Source: Rattus norvegicus (Eukaryota > Chordata > Mammalia > Rodentia > Muridae). From it: a stretch of 64,000 nucleotides of DNA. Both the position numbers and the translations under genes were made by a program. Below are positions 12,121-23,210 of this stretch, one piece after another; position 1 is the first letter of the stretch, and every line of letters begins with the position of its first letter. Location: the NCBI RefSeq assembly GCF_036323735.1, contig NC_086023.1:13359501-13423500 (forward strand), in the 5' to 3' direction. The notes beneath the pieces are model-generated. The model saw nothing but the letters and a program-made list of their open reading frames with translations, was not told where the DNA came from and made no database searches.

Positions 12121-12890
12121 TCTTTTCTTTTCTTTTCTTTTCTTCTCTTTTCTTTTTTTTTTAAGCTGAGCACAACTATTATAATTTTGTAATTAAAAGC
12201 ATAAAATATATCTAACACACAGTCCAACACTACATCAGTTATACAGAATATTTAGTTATCCATTCCATTATTATCCATTATTTAAGAAAGGCCTAAAATC
12301 TATATTATATCTTGCTAGCTTGTACACTATCTGATAACTATCCAATAAAATATGTATTTTCAGAGTTAAACAGCCTGATAGGCTATGAAACGAGAATCAG
12401 TCTTCAACCCCATCAGAAATCTGAGAACGACCAAATATCTATACACATAGGAAGCCTAACATGGCTTCCAGAACTGAGGTTGTAGAGACAAATCTCCACT
12501 AGTGCAGTTGCCTGTTAGGAACATGTGAGTGCAAGTCTTCAGTCTTCGGGCCCAAAATCAACTGACAGACTCTTGAAAAGGAGATTTTGAAGGGCTAATC
12601 ACCCTGTCTTGGCAGAGTTTATCAGTCAAATATTCTGCATAATTTGTCCTTTTCTGGACAGTATAGTCTGCAGATGAAACAGGCAGTTTTGTCAAGTGGC
12701 TGCCTAGCCACAAATTATTTCCTCACCTGAAGGTAGAGATGTTCACATTCTTCGTTAAATCCACCAAAGGGGAACAGTTAGGAGCAGATATGTCTCAAAA
12801 AAAGATAAATAACTTTAAATCTCATACTTTGTGGATTTCTGACGTTTGTGAAAACCATCTATGTATATGAGACTATCTGGACTGTTGTCT
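12121..12890 (-). pseudogene. probable retrocopy fragment (3' UTR-like) with A-rich tail
   Basis: Antisense block ending in an (AAAAG)n-type tail at 12121-12160. The rest is AT-rich, stop-laden and 3' UTR-like when read on the minus strand. It abuts the T-rich tail of the next segment at 12898 without recognisable host DNA between. Parent gene not recognised. Confidence 0.4.
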
Positions 12891-12897
12891 TTATATC

Positions 12898-13069
12898 TTT
12901 TTTTTTTTTCAGTTACTACTGTACTTTATTGTGTTCAACCAAATCACCATGTTACAAAAATAGCAAGCTGCCATAATAAAAAATAAGGCTCCTCTATCCA
13001 GCACCAGATAGCATCATTTTACTTTCAAGCCTAGAAATTGCACACTTGTATATAAACCAACCGAAGATG
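12898..13069 (-). pseudogene. retrocopy of an mRNA 3' end (AATAAA plus poly(A))
   Basis: On the minus strand this is about 155 bases of sequence with a canonical AATAAA in GAACACAATAAAGTACAGTA, followed about 15 bases later by an A-run (T-run 12898-12911 on plus). Its upstream edge is fused directly to L1 ORF2 at 13069/13070. The source gene is not recognised. The canonical signal, spacing and tail make it a better-supported cDNA end than its neighbours. Confidence 0.65.
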
Positions 13070-13464
13070 AGGATTGAGAGTTCATCTTGGTGGATTTTTC
13101 CTTTGATAAATATGAAGTGTCCTTCCTTATCTTTTTTGATGACTTTTAATTGAAAATTGATTTTATTTGATATTAGAATGGCTACTCCAGCTTGCTTCTT
13201 CTGACCATTTGCATGGAAAGTTGTTTTCCAGCCTTTCACTCTGAGGTACTGTCTGTCTTTGTCTCTGAGGTGTGTTTCCTGTAGGCAGCAGAATGCAGGG
13301 TCCTCATTGCGTATCCAGTTTGTTAATCTATGTCTTTTTATTGGGGAGTTGAGGCCATTGATGTTGAGAGATAGTAAGGAATAGTGATTATTGCTTCCTG
13401 TTATATTCATATTTGGATGTGAGGTTATGTTTGTGTGCTTTTCTGCTCTTTGTTTTGTTGCCAA
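12994..13464 (-). pseudogene. L1 ORF2 endonuclease fragment fused to non-L1 tail (156 aa open frame)
   Basis: The open frame runs from upstream of the ORF2 start (about 13410) through the first third of the L1 endonuclease: SLLSLNINGLNSPIKRHRL, the QETHL motif with the catalytic Glu, and GVAILISNKINFQLK. After ELSIL it switches to a 24-residue tail (IFGWFIYKCAISRLESKMML...) read from the adjoining cDNA-like segment. The later EN residues (the DFN motif and SDHH) are missing, so no nuclease activity is expected. Confidence 0.75.
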
Positions 13465-13469
13465 GACGA

Positions 13470-14589
13470 TTAGTTTCTTGCTTCTTCTAGGGTATAGCTT
13501 GCCTCCTTATGTTGGGCTTTACCCTTTATTATCCTTTGTAGTGCTGGATTTGTAGAAAGATATCGTGTAAATTTGGTTTTGTCATGGAATATCTTGGTTT
13601 CTCCATCTATGTTAATTGAGAGTTTTGCAGGATACAGTAACCTGGGCTGGCATTTGTGTTCTCTTAGGGTCTGTATGACATCTGTCCAGGATCTTCTGGC
13701 CTTCATAGTTTTTGGCGAAAAGTCTGGTGTGATTCTGATAGGTCTGCCTTTATATGTTACTTGACCTTTTTCCCTTACTGCTTTTAATATTCTTTCTTTC
13801 TTTTGTGCGTTTGGTGTTTTGACTATTATGTGACGGGAGGTGTTTCTTTTCTGGTCCAATCTATTTGGAGTTCTGTTGGATTCTTGTATGCCTATGGGTA
13901 TCTCTTTTTTTAGGTTAGGGAAGTTTTCTTCTATGATTTTGTTGAAGATATTTACTGGTCCTTTGAGCTGGGAGTCTTCACTCTCTTCTACCTATTATCC
14001 TTAGGTTTGATCTTCTCATTGAGTCCTGGATTTCTTGTATGTTTTGGACCAGTAGCTTTTTCTGCTTTACATTATCTTTGACAGTTGAGTCAATGATTTC
14101 TATGGAATCTTCTGCTCCCGAGATTCTCTCTTCCATCTCTTGTATTCTGTTGGTGAAGCTTGTATCTACAGCTCCTTGTCTTTTCTTTTGATTTTCTATG
14201 TCCAGGGTTGTTTCCATGTGTTCTTTCTTGATTGCTTCTATTTCCATTTTTAATTCCTTCAACTGTTTGATTGTGTTTTCCTGGAATTCTTTCAGGGATT
14301 TTTGTGTCTCCTCTCTATGGGTTTCTACTTGTTTATTTATGTTTTCCTGGAATTCTTTCAGGCATTTTTGCGATTCCTCTCTGTAGGCTTCTACTTGTTC
14401 TCTAAGGGAGTTCTCCACGTCTTTCTTGAAGTCCTCCAGCATCATGATCAAAAATGATTTTGAAACTAGATCTTGCTTTTCTGGTGTGTTTGGCTATTCC
14501 ATGTTTATTTTGGTGGGAGAATTGGGCTCCGATGATGCCATGTAGTCTTGGTTTCTGTTGCTTGGGTTCTTGCGCTTGCATCTCGCCAT
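13470..14589 (-). pseudogene. L1 ORF1 pseudogene (composite insert copy) with extra coiled-coil repeat
   Basis: The start codon lies at 14589 in a MAR-type context as in the intact copy. The N-terminal part is interrupted. Open pieces 14451-13978 (coiled coil and start of the RRM) and 13859-13470 (C-terminal domain, ending SYTLEEARN like the intact ORF1p) are in different frames. The coiled coil contains a 66-bp tandem duplication (GTTTTCCTGG at 14275 and 14341), giving KEFQEN...KEFQEN. Otherwise it is very close to the intact ORF1, so the element is fairly young. Confidence 0.85.
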
Positions 14590-15050
14590 CAGATTATCTC
14601 TAGTGTTACTTTGTTCTGCTATTTCTGACAGTGGCTAGACTGTCCTATAAGCCTGTGTGTCAGGAGTGCTGTAGACCTGTTTTCCTGTTTTCTTTCAGCC
14701 AGTTATGGGGACAGAGTGTTCTGCTTTCGGGCGTGTAGTTTTTCCTCTCTACAGGTCTTCAGCTGTTCCTGTGGGCCTGTGTCTTGAGTTCACCAGGCAT
14801 GTTTCTTGCAGGGGAAAAGTTGGTCCTACCTGTGGTTCCAAGGCTCAAGTTTGCTCGTGGGGTACTGCCTAAGTCCTCTCCGCAGCGGCAGCAACCGGGA
14901 AGATCTGTGCCGCTCTTTCCGGGAGCCTCCGTGCACCAGGGTTCCAGATGTTGTTTGGTGTTTTCCTCTGGCGTCTGGACGTGCGCAGAGTGCAGTCTCT
15001 TCTGGCCTCCCAGGCGCGCCCGCCTCTCTGAAGGTTCAGCTCTCCCTCCC
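14590..15050 (-). promoter_or_regulatory. L1 5' UTR (promoter region), partial, antisense
   Basis: GC-rich, CpG-containing sequence matching the minus-strand counterpart of 34160-34616 in the intact L1. The 5' end at 15050 lies inside the GGGAGGGAGAGCT stretch, so only part of one promoter unit is present. The plus strand here carries an open frame (14739-15173), shared with the intact L1 5' UTR. Confidence 0.8.
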
Positions 15051-15067
15051 CAGCTTGCCAGAATTTT
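15051..15067. repeat. 17-bp target-site duplication, right copy
   Basis: Exact copy of 10794-10810. L1 ORF2 continues directly from it (ATTGAGTATTTTTGCATCGA). Confidence 0.85.
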
Positions 15068-16670
15068 ATTGAGTATTTTTGCATCGATATTCATAAGGGA
15101 AATTGGTCTGAAGTTCTCTTTCTGTGTTGGGTCCTTGAGTGGTTTAGGTAGAAAAGTAATTATGGCTTCATAGAAGGAATTCAGTAATGCTTTGTCTGTT
15201 TCAATTTTGTGGAATAGTTAGGATAGTATTGGTATGAAGTCTTCTATGAAGGTCTGATAGAATTGTGCACTGAACCCATCTGGACCAGGCTCTTTTTGGT
15301 TGGGAGACCTTTAATGACTGCTTCTATTTCTTTAAGAGTTATGGGATTGTTTAAATGGTTTATCTGGTCCTGATTTAACTTTGGTACCTGGTATCTGTCT
15401 AGGAAACTGCCCATTTCCTGCAGATTTTCAAGTTTTGTTGAATGTAGGCTTTTGTATTAGGATCTGATTATTTTTTGCATATCCTCTGATTCTGTAGTTA
15501 TGTCTCCCTTTTCATTTCTGATTTTGTTAATTTGGACACACTCTCTGTGTCCTCTGGTTAGTCTGGCTAAGGTTTTATCTATCTTGTTAATTTTCTCAAA
15601 GAACCAGCTTTTGGTTCTGTTGATTTTCTGTATAGTCCTTTCTGTTTCTACTTGATTGATTTCAGCTCTGAGTTTGATTATTTCTTGCCTTCTACTCCTC
15701 CTAGGTGTATTTGCTTCTTTTTGTTCTAGAGCTTTTAGTTGTACTCTCAAGCTGCTGATATATGCTCTCTCCTGTTTCTTACTGCAGGCACTCAGAGTTA
15801 TGAGTTTTCCTCTTAGCACAGCTTTCATTGTGTTCCATAAGTTTGGGTATGTTGTACCTTCATTTATTAAACTCTAAGACGTCTTTAATTTCTTTCTTTA
15901 TTGCTTCCTTGACCAGGTTATCATTGTTCAACTTCTATGTATATGTGGGCATTCTTTCCTTATTGTTTTTGAAGATCAGCTTTAGCCCCTGGTGGTCTGA
16001 TAGGACGCGTGGGATTATTTCTATCTTTCTGTATCTGTTGAGGTCTGTTTTGTGACTGATTGTTTGGTCAATTTTGGAGAAAGTACCATGAGGTGGTGAG
16101 AAGAATGTATATCCTTTTGTTTTAGGATAGAGTGTTCTATAAATATCTGTTAAATCCATTTGGTTCATAACTTCTATTAGTCTGTCTATGTCTCTGCTTA
16201 ATTTCTGTTTCCATGATCTGTCCATTGATGAGAGTGGGGCCTACTGTTATTGTGTGAGGTGCAATGTCTGTTTTGAGCTTTAGTAAAGTTTCTTTTATGT
16301 ATGTAGGTGCCCTTGTAATAGATATTTAGGATTGAGGGTTCATCTTGGTGGATTTTTCCTTTGATGAACATGAAGTGTCCTTCTTTATCTTTTTTTTGAT
16401 GATTTTTGGTTGAAAAATCGATTTTATTCAATATTAGAATGACTACTCTAGCTTGCTTCTTCAGACCATTTGTTTGGAAAGTTGTTTTCCAGCCTTTTAA
16501 ACTGAGGTGTGTCTGTCTTTGTCTGTTAGGTATGTTTCCTGTAGGCAGCAAAATTTTGGGTCCTCCTTACATATCCAGTTTGTTTAATCTGTGTCTTTTT
16601 ATTGAGGAATTGAGTCCATTGATGTTGAGAGATATTAAGGAATAGTGATTGTTGCTTTCTGTTATCTTTG
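15051..16670 (-). pseudogene. L1 ORF2 pseudogene (second-level copy), endonuclease to RT start
   Basis: Minus-strand open pieces 16551-16198 and 16225-15935 cover the endonuclease, and 15828-15457 the linker to RT (KTLARLTRGHRECVQ). The EN active-site stretch reads SDHQGLKL instead of SDHHGLKL. Several frame breaks separate the pieces. Confidence 0.88.
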
Positions 16671-16729
16671 TGTTTGGAGGTGAGACTATGTTTGTGTGCT
16701 TCTCTTCTCTTTGTTTTGTTGCAAAAGGA

Positions 16730-17801
16730 TTAGTTTCTTGCTTTTTCTGGGGTGTAGCTTGCTTCCTTGTTTTGGGCTTTACCATTTAGTATCCTTTGTA
16801 GGGTTGGATTTGTAGAAAGATATTGTGTAAATTTGGTTTTGTCATGGAATATCTTGGTTTCTCCCTCTATGTAATTTGAGAGTTTTGCAGGATACAGTAA
16901 CCTGGGCTTGCATTTATGTTCTCTTATGGTCTGTATGACATCTGTCCAGGATCTTCTGGCTTTCATAGTCTCTGGCGAAAAGTCTGGTGTGATTTTGATA
17001 GGTCTGCCTTTATATGTTACTTGACCTTTTCCCCTTACTGCTTTTAATATTCTTTCTTTCTTTTGTGCATTTGGTGTTTTGACTATTATGTGACGGGAGG
17101 AGTTTCTTTTCTGGTCCAATCTATTTGGAGTTCTGTAGGCTTCTCGTATGCTTATGGGAATCTCTTTCTTTAGGTTAGGGAAGTTTTCTTCTACATTTTG
17201 TTGAAGATATTTACTGGTCCTTTGAGCTGGGAGTCTTCACTCTCTTCTATACCTATTATCCTTAGGTTTGATCTTCTCATTGAGTGCTGGATTTCCTGTA
17301 TGTTTTGGACCAGTAGTTTTTTCCGTTTTACATTATCTTTGACAGTTATGTAGATGATTTCTATGGAATCTTCTGCTCCTGAGATTCTCTCTTCTATCTC
17401 TTGTATTCTGTTGGTGATGCTTGTATCTATGGCTCCTTGTCTTTTCCTTTGGTTTTCTATACCCAGGGTTGTTTCCCTGTGTTCTTTCTTCATTGCTTCT
17501 ATTTCCATTTTTAATTCCTTCAACTGTTTGATTGTGTTTTCCTGGAATTCTTTCAGGGATTTTTGTGATTCCTCTCTATAGGCTTCTACTTGTTTGTGTT
17601 TTCCTGCATTTCTCTAAGAGAGTTCTTCATGTCTTTCTTGAAATCCTCCAGCATCATGATCAAATATGATTTTAAATCTAGATCTTGCTTTTCTGGTGTG
17701 TTTGGATATTCAGTGTTTGCTTTGGTGGGAGAATTAGTCTCTGATGATGCCATGTATTCTTGGCTTCTGTTGTTTGGGTTCCTGTGCTTGCCTCTCGCCA
17801 T
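16730..17801 (-). pseudogene. L1 ORF1 pseudogene (second-level copy)
   Basis: Starts at 17801 with MARGKHRNPNNRSQEYMAS. Open pieces 17942-17586, 17523-17191 and 17119-16730 cover N-terminus/coiled coil, RRM start and C-terminal domain in shifting frames. It has one QENTNKQVEAYREESQKSLK coiled-coil unit, like the intact copy. Confidence 0.88.
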
Positions 17802-18093
17802 CAGGTTGTCTCTGGTGTTACCTTTTTCTTCTATTTCTGACAGTGGCTTGACCTTCCTGTAGGCCTGTGTGTCAGGAGTGCTGTAGACCTGTTTTCCTGA
17901 TTTCTTGCAGCCAGTTATGCAGAGTGTTCTGTTCTCAGGCATTAGTCATTCCTGTCCACTGGCTTTCAGCTGTCCCTGTGGACGGGAACCAGAAGGGCCT
18001 GCCCCTACTCCTCCTAGGTCCCTGTGCACAAGGGGCCCAGACGGCGCTATGTGTTTTCCTTTAGAGTCAGAAATGTGGACAGAGAATAGTCCT

Positions 18094-18600
18094 GTATTTC
18101 TTTTAAGGGAGTTATTTATGTCCCTCTTAAAGCCTCTATCATATTCATGAGATGGGTTTTGTAGATCTAAATCTTGCTTTTCAGGTATGTTGGGATATTC
18201 AGGGCTTGCTGTGGTAGGAGAACTGGTTTCTGATGTTGCCAAGTAGCAATGGTTTCTGTTGTTTAGGATCTTGTGCTTGTCTCTCCCCATTTCTTATCTC
18301 TGTCCTTGCTGTCTCTGACTGGATCCTGTACCTCCTGTGAGCCTGTATGTTGGGCAACATTGGGTCAGAATGTCTATGGGTATGGGACGGCATCTGCAGA
18401 GCCTGTTGTGTGAGCTTAGCTATGTCAGAGCTCCTTGGATTCTTGCTGCATCTGGGTGTGGTTTAGTTGGGGGTTAAGGAAGCAGAACATAGGATCAGAA
18501 AACAGGGAGGAATATGTGTCTCTGGTTGGGTGGGAGTTCCTGTGTCCCCTTGGCCCCAGGGGGGCCCCAGTTAGTCAAGGTATTGGGACAAAAGTTGGGG
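18094..18600 (-). mobile_element. outermost old L1, right piece: ORF1 start and 5' UTR
   Basis: Minus strand holds the N-terminal ORF1 region (a MGRDKHKILNN-like start near 18290, and NPSHEYDRGFK) and then 5' UTR-like sequence to about 18600. It completes the L1 whose other part is 3050-7869. The 5' boundary is fuzzy and no clear outer target-site duplication was found. Confidence 0.7.
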
Positions 18601-19925
18601 CCTGACCCCACTAGATGCATTTTTAAAGTACAATTACATGGAATGACTCAGTAAGCTATTTAACAGAGATCTTTGTATTTTAATTTTATCCCCAAAGCCT
18701 TTATAGTCAAAATAGGTAAGAGCCATTAGAGCTTTGCTGTGTTTGGCAGTTGAATGAGACTTGAGATTCTACATTACCATGAGTCATTGAGGGATCCAGC
18801 TTGTATCTGTCAACTTTTAGACCTCAGAGTTTTATGGTGGGTCATCCTTACCTAACTGCAAAAGAGAAGGGTAGAAGCCAAGCCAGAATAAGGCCCAGAG
18901 CACTTCCACCCATGTTCCTTCTCCAGTGGCAATTCAGGCCACCTAGATGAAGAGGGTTGAGAAATGGTCTATGACACACAAAAGTAACACAGAAAATCAA
19001 AGAAAAAATTGGTGCTGACTACTGATTTCAGTCACAGCTGGAACTGTGAGCTAATACACTCACATAAATCCATAGCACGGACTCTTTCTAAACACAAATA
19101 TGTGGTCCAAATGTGTGGTTATTATATGAATACCTTCTTCATTCCTTTGCTTTTGTGAATTTTGCTTTGGAAATATTAAGTGGTAGAAAGGCTAATAAAT
19201 GATTAGAGCTACCAAAATGAAATTTTTAACTTAATGTGTAGGACTTTATCATTCAGGAAATACTATTTAGACATTTGGCACTTGTGTTTACTTGTAAAAA
19301 TGTTTACATATTTTGTAGATAAACTTGCATCCTGCTAACAATGTTAGACAGTTATGTACTTGGCCTTCCATATTTGTGGGCTCGTTACCAGTGCATCCAT
19401 CCAAACTTGGGTTTAAAAAATATTTTAGAAGATTGTGTTTTTACTGAACATGCACAGTTTTTTTTCTTGTTACTATTCCCTAAAGCATAACAGCTATTTA
19501 TAAAATATGTGTGTTCTATCAGCTGTAAGTAATTCTGAGATGATCTAAATATATGGGAGGTTATGCATAGATTATGAGCAAGTATTATGGCATTTTTTAG
19601 AAGGGACATGAGTTTCTATAATGTTCCTGTCTATCTGGGAGGTACTACTAATTATCATAGATATCAATGGACAACTATATTTGCCATGTTCATATTCTCT
19701 GGCATTTTATTGTACATATATATATATATTCTATCATATTATGTATTCTATCATCTGTAATTAAATAAGCTATAATCTGATATTTACCCAAAAGTTAAAT
19801 GTGCACTGAAGCTGATAGCAATCCCACAAACTTAACTTGATCTTTAAAAGTCCAAAACCCTTCCCACACACCTACAGCAGATGTACAGTTTGGTCTTCAT
19901 GTAGGTCAAAAAAACAAAAACAAAA
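18600..19925. other. no gene recognised
   Basis: Single-copy-looking AT-rich DNA with a short (TA)n near 19718-19730. No supported gene. Confidence 0.5.
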
Positions 19926-19929
19926 ACAA

Positions 19930-20205
19930 AACTGGAGTGGGGGCTATCACAGAAACTGCTGCCTGTACATGGGATATGTTTTTCTAGCTGAACTGTGTTG
20001 TCTGGCCTTAGTGGTAGAGGATTCACCTACCTTCATAGAGACTTGATGTGCCAGAGTCGGGGGATACCCAGGGGGACCCAACCTCTGAAAATGGGAGGGG
20101 GAGGGGAGAGGGGAAAGGGGAGAAGGGCTCTGGGACTGAGTGACAGAGAGGAGGGAGGTGAGCTGGATGCAAAGTAAATAAACAAAAAAGAGAAAAAAAT
20201 TCAAT
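19930..20205 (+). mobile_element. 5'-truncated L1 3' UTR, sense
   Basis: Reads as an older rodent L1 3' end: AGACTTGATGTGCCAGAGTC, then GATACCCAGGGGGACCCAAC, a purine-rich G/A tract (20084-20160), GCAAAGTAAATAAAC and an A-rich tail. Only the 3' UTR is present. Confidence 0.75.
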
Positions 20206-20234
20206 GTCTCTTCTTTTTTCTTACTTATTTTTAC

Positions 20235-20303
20235 ATCAGGGATCTTGGGAACCTAATTCATGTTAGGCAAGAACCTCACTACTGAACTATATTCCCAATT
20301 CTC
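20235..20303 (-). mobile_element. ID/B4-like SINE remnant, antisense
   Basis: CATGTTAGGCAAGAACCTCA followed by CTACTGAACTATATTCCCA is the complement of the tRNA-derived ID/B4 head (tagctcagtggtagagcgcttgcctaacatg). Degenerate and without a clear tail. Confidence 0.6.
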
Positions 20304-21170
20304 AAATGCCTTCTCTTCTAATATTTTTTCTTTTCTGTCAGCTCCTCAGTTTACTGTGGCTATTTATATGAAAGGTTAACAGGACACCAGTTTTAGAAAT
20401 TCTGATTCCTTAGCACTAACACCAGGGGCTGTACCCTTTGTGGCTTAAGTGAGGACTGGAATAAGATTTCCATCTCATTTTCAAGTAAGCATATCTCAAC
20501 TTGATTGCTAGAACCACAATAGATGGATAAAAACATGCATAAAAAAACAAAAAAGGACAATAGATTCATTTATTTATCCAAGTGAAATAAACAAAACTTG
20601 GAGAAGAGTGTATAATTACCATAGGAAACAGCTCAGAAAACAACCTTAGGGCTGGAATAGATCTGAAAATTGATGTGCTCTTTCAGGTAAGAATCTCCAA
20701 GTTAAGGCCATAAGCTGAAATGTGATCATCTTACTAAACACAAGCACAGAGAGTCACAGTAAAGTAATTAATGCCTGGGAGCTTTGCAGTGCTGATGAAC
20801 TTAAGTGTGGGAGCAGGGTCCCTGAACTGATCACAGCAGCTCGGGAGTGCCTTCTTCCACTCGCACTGGAACCTGCTCTTCCAAGGCTCAAGGAATCGTT
20901 CCCTTTTGAAGCAGGGTTAGTAAATAATTCTAGAGCTAACCTTCTCAAGCCAGTCTTAATTTCTAAACTTGGGTCATTGTCTTGTCATCCAACTTCTCTG
21001 TTCCCTTAGCTACTTAGTTACCAAGTGTTCCAGTTTCTGTTTCCTTTAGGAAATATACAAATCTGGGCATTTTATAAAGAAAGCTTTTTTAAAGCTCAGC
21101 TTTGGACTCTAGACGTCCAAAACAAGGTTCTTTATTGACTCAGCCTCTCATGATTGGTCTGTTAGTGTTA
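20303..21170. other. no gene recognised
   Basis: No repeat or gene identified. The open frame at 20722-21009 lacks any recognisable domain and is probably chance. Confidence 0.45.
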
Positions 21171-21345
21171 TATTTCCATGGTAATTCTCTTGAACTCGAT
21201 CAGCTGCTATTATCCTCACTTCATAGATAAGGAAACTCAGGTTTAGAGAAGTAAGATGTCTTTCTCAAAGCACAAATAACAAGTCAAGTCATAAAAGAGC
21301 CAGAACTTGAATCCCTGACTGCAACCCACACAGTGATAGAGAGGA
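21170..21345 (+). repeat. MIR SINE
   Basis: Good match to the MIR core: TATTATCCTCACTTCATAGA, TAAGGAAACTCAGGTTTAGA GAAG, then AAGCACAAATAACAAGTCA and GAGCCAGAACTTGAATCC. This ancient element shows the surrounding DNA is old mammalian sequence. Confidence 0.85.
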
Positions 21346-23145
21346 GGAAGAGGATGAGCAGTTTGTCTATTTCGGCGCATTACTTACCACATGTCTTCAA
21401 AAGACAAGGCACACAACTAAGAACACTCCGTGCTTCCGTGATGAATTCTCATGAGCAACAGTCCTGTTACGAGAGACTCAAAATACTCCAATGACTTTCA
21501 GGGGATCACCAGCCGATAAGGGGGTAGGGGAGTCTTCTGATATATTCTGACAAATTCCACAGCTCTTGGTTTTAAATACCTAGACTCTATCCTCTCCTAA
21601 GTCCACTGTTTGGCTCTTATTATATCAGACTATGGCCTTACAAAACACAGAAGACAGCCATGGATCATAGTTAATAATTCAAGGCTATCATTTGCAAGTA
21701 GGTAATAAAAAGGAGGGTAGAGTCCCTGTTCATCATGGCCAGGAGAATGGTGGTATGAAGTGAGAAAATCAGGTGCACATATCTGATTCTTTTCTAGCCC
21801 AGAAAAAAAAAAGTACTAGTGATTCCTTCTCATTAATTCTTTGACTTATCCCAGTTAAATTGCTATTTTGTTTCCCAAAAGCCCAAATTTTTTCTTGGGA
21901 TTAAACTGTTGCTTTTTGGGAGCAGAGAAGGGAGGGACAAGATCTAAGAGGTACAGGTGGGAGAGGAAAGCAGAAGATTCCCCTGCCTCTAGAGAGCTAA
22001 GATACCAGCCCAGCATCAGTGTCCATCACAGAGCAGAGCTCAGCTTAACTGCAAGTTTTCTTCAGAAGCCCATTTCTGAATCCCCCACTGTGGTGATATA
22101 AGAATAGACTCTTTTCTCATCCCTTGACCTCTTAAAACCTAATGATTACTTTTATCTGTATGATCAAACACCCCCAATCTCTCCCTTAACACATTCAATT
22201 TGTGTTCACAAACTTTTGTACCATCTGTCATGACCCACTAGGGTCTCTAGTGGGCGAACTATATTTTCATACAGTCAGGAATTGCAAAATTCCAGCTTAA
22301 AGCACAACCATTAACCATGTAAACACAAACTCAATAATGTCCTGATTTCCTTTGTTACTATCTTATCTGAGGAGACCACAACCTAAAACAAAGACTGATT
22401 TTCCCCCTTCAGAAGTCAATAAGTATAGTCTTAGGCCCCATAGCTCATAAAATTTGTTTTCACCACCAGCCCCCATCTAAATATATGTGGGTGGTTCCTA
22501 CTCTGGTTTGGGCTACTTAATATTATGTACATGGATAAAAGCAGGACTTTGTTTACACAGGGGCTAGGTTTTATATGAGAGCTGAGTAATCTAATGACAG
22601 ATGGAGAGCAGCAGCCCAGCCAAGGGACAAAGATAACAAAACAATAAAGATCCTAATAGCTTAATCATCTGTCACAGAGCTATCTCGTATACAGATAGTT
22701 CAGCTGAGCCATTGGACAGACTAGGGTACTGCTTGATGAAAGAGTCAGAGACTAGAGTATTCGCCTGGTACCTAAGAGATGTCATGCTAATCAGACTGTG
22801 AGAGAACATTGGCTCTTAAGTCTAAAAGAAAATGATCAAAGACAAATAAGTCCATTGAGTATTTTGAAACTATCTGCTACATATTAGGAGTTATTTTAAA
22901 TAGTGTCTACCTGACTGTGGTGAAAAAGGCACAATGCTAAAACTATCAGGTGGCTATCAGTGATGTGTGGAAATGGAAGGAAGGAAGGTATGCTGACTTA
23001 GCTGCTGTGTTTTGAGAATGTCTTCTCCAAGTGGAGATTGAGTACAACTAGGAGTGAAGTAAGATTGTAGGCTAGCTTTCCTTCACTGTACTCAAATACA
23101 GACAATCCACTAGGAATTTATTCTGTCTCTTTTGAAGTGTGTGTG
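21345..23145. other. no gene recognised
   Basis: Single-copy-looking sequence. A small perfect hairpin (CCCACTA / TAGTGGG) lies at 22234-22254. No gene found. Confidence 0.45.
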
Positions 23146-23156
23146 TGTGGGGGGGG

Positions 23157-23206
<50 letters not shown>
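23146..23206 (+). repeat. (GA)n microsatellite with short G-run
   Basis: A short (TG)n and G8 lead into about 23 GA dinucleotides. Open frames across it encode only Arg-Glu or Ser-Leu repeats and are not genes. Confidence 0.95.

Positions 23207-23210
<4 letters not shown>

Larger units (their letters stand above)
10811..15050 (-). mobile_element. composite antisense retro-insert (L1 5' half joined to non-L1 sequence)
   Basis: Bounded by a perfect 17-bp duplication and oriented antisense, with a T-rich tail at the left. From its 5' end (right) it holds a partial L1 5' UTR (15050-14590), ORF1 (14589-13470) and the endonuclease part of ORF2 (13410-13070). It then departs from L1 at about 13069 into two poly(A)-bearing cDNA-like segments, a third such segment, an old sense L1 scrap, a MIR-like stretch and an Lx 3' UTR. 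Either one chimeric transcript was inserted, or an L1 insert was later rearranged; the sequence alone does not decide. Confidence 0.7.
15051..18093 (-). mobile_element. second-level L1, antisense: ORF2 5' part, ORF1 and partial 5' UTR
   Basis: Continuation of the L1 at 7870-10810. The order on the minus strand is partial 5' UTR (18093-17802), ORF1 (17801-16730), a short inter-ORF gap and ORF2 up to the break at 15051. The 5' UTR is truncated at 18093, where ORF1 of the older L1 resumes. Confidence 0.9.

Noticed and set aside
22234..22254. Perfect 7-bp stem hairpin (CCCACTA/TAGTGGG)
   Set aside because: No T-run or RNA gene context; short palindromes are expected by chance in 64 kb.
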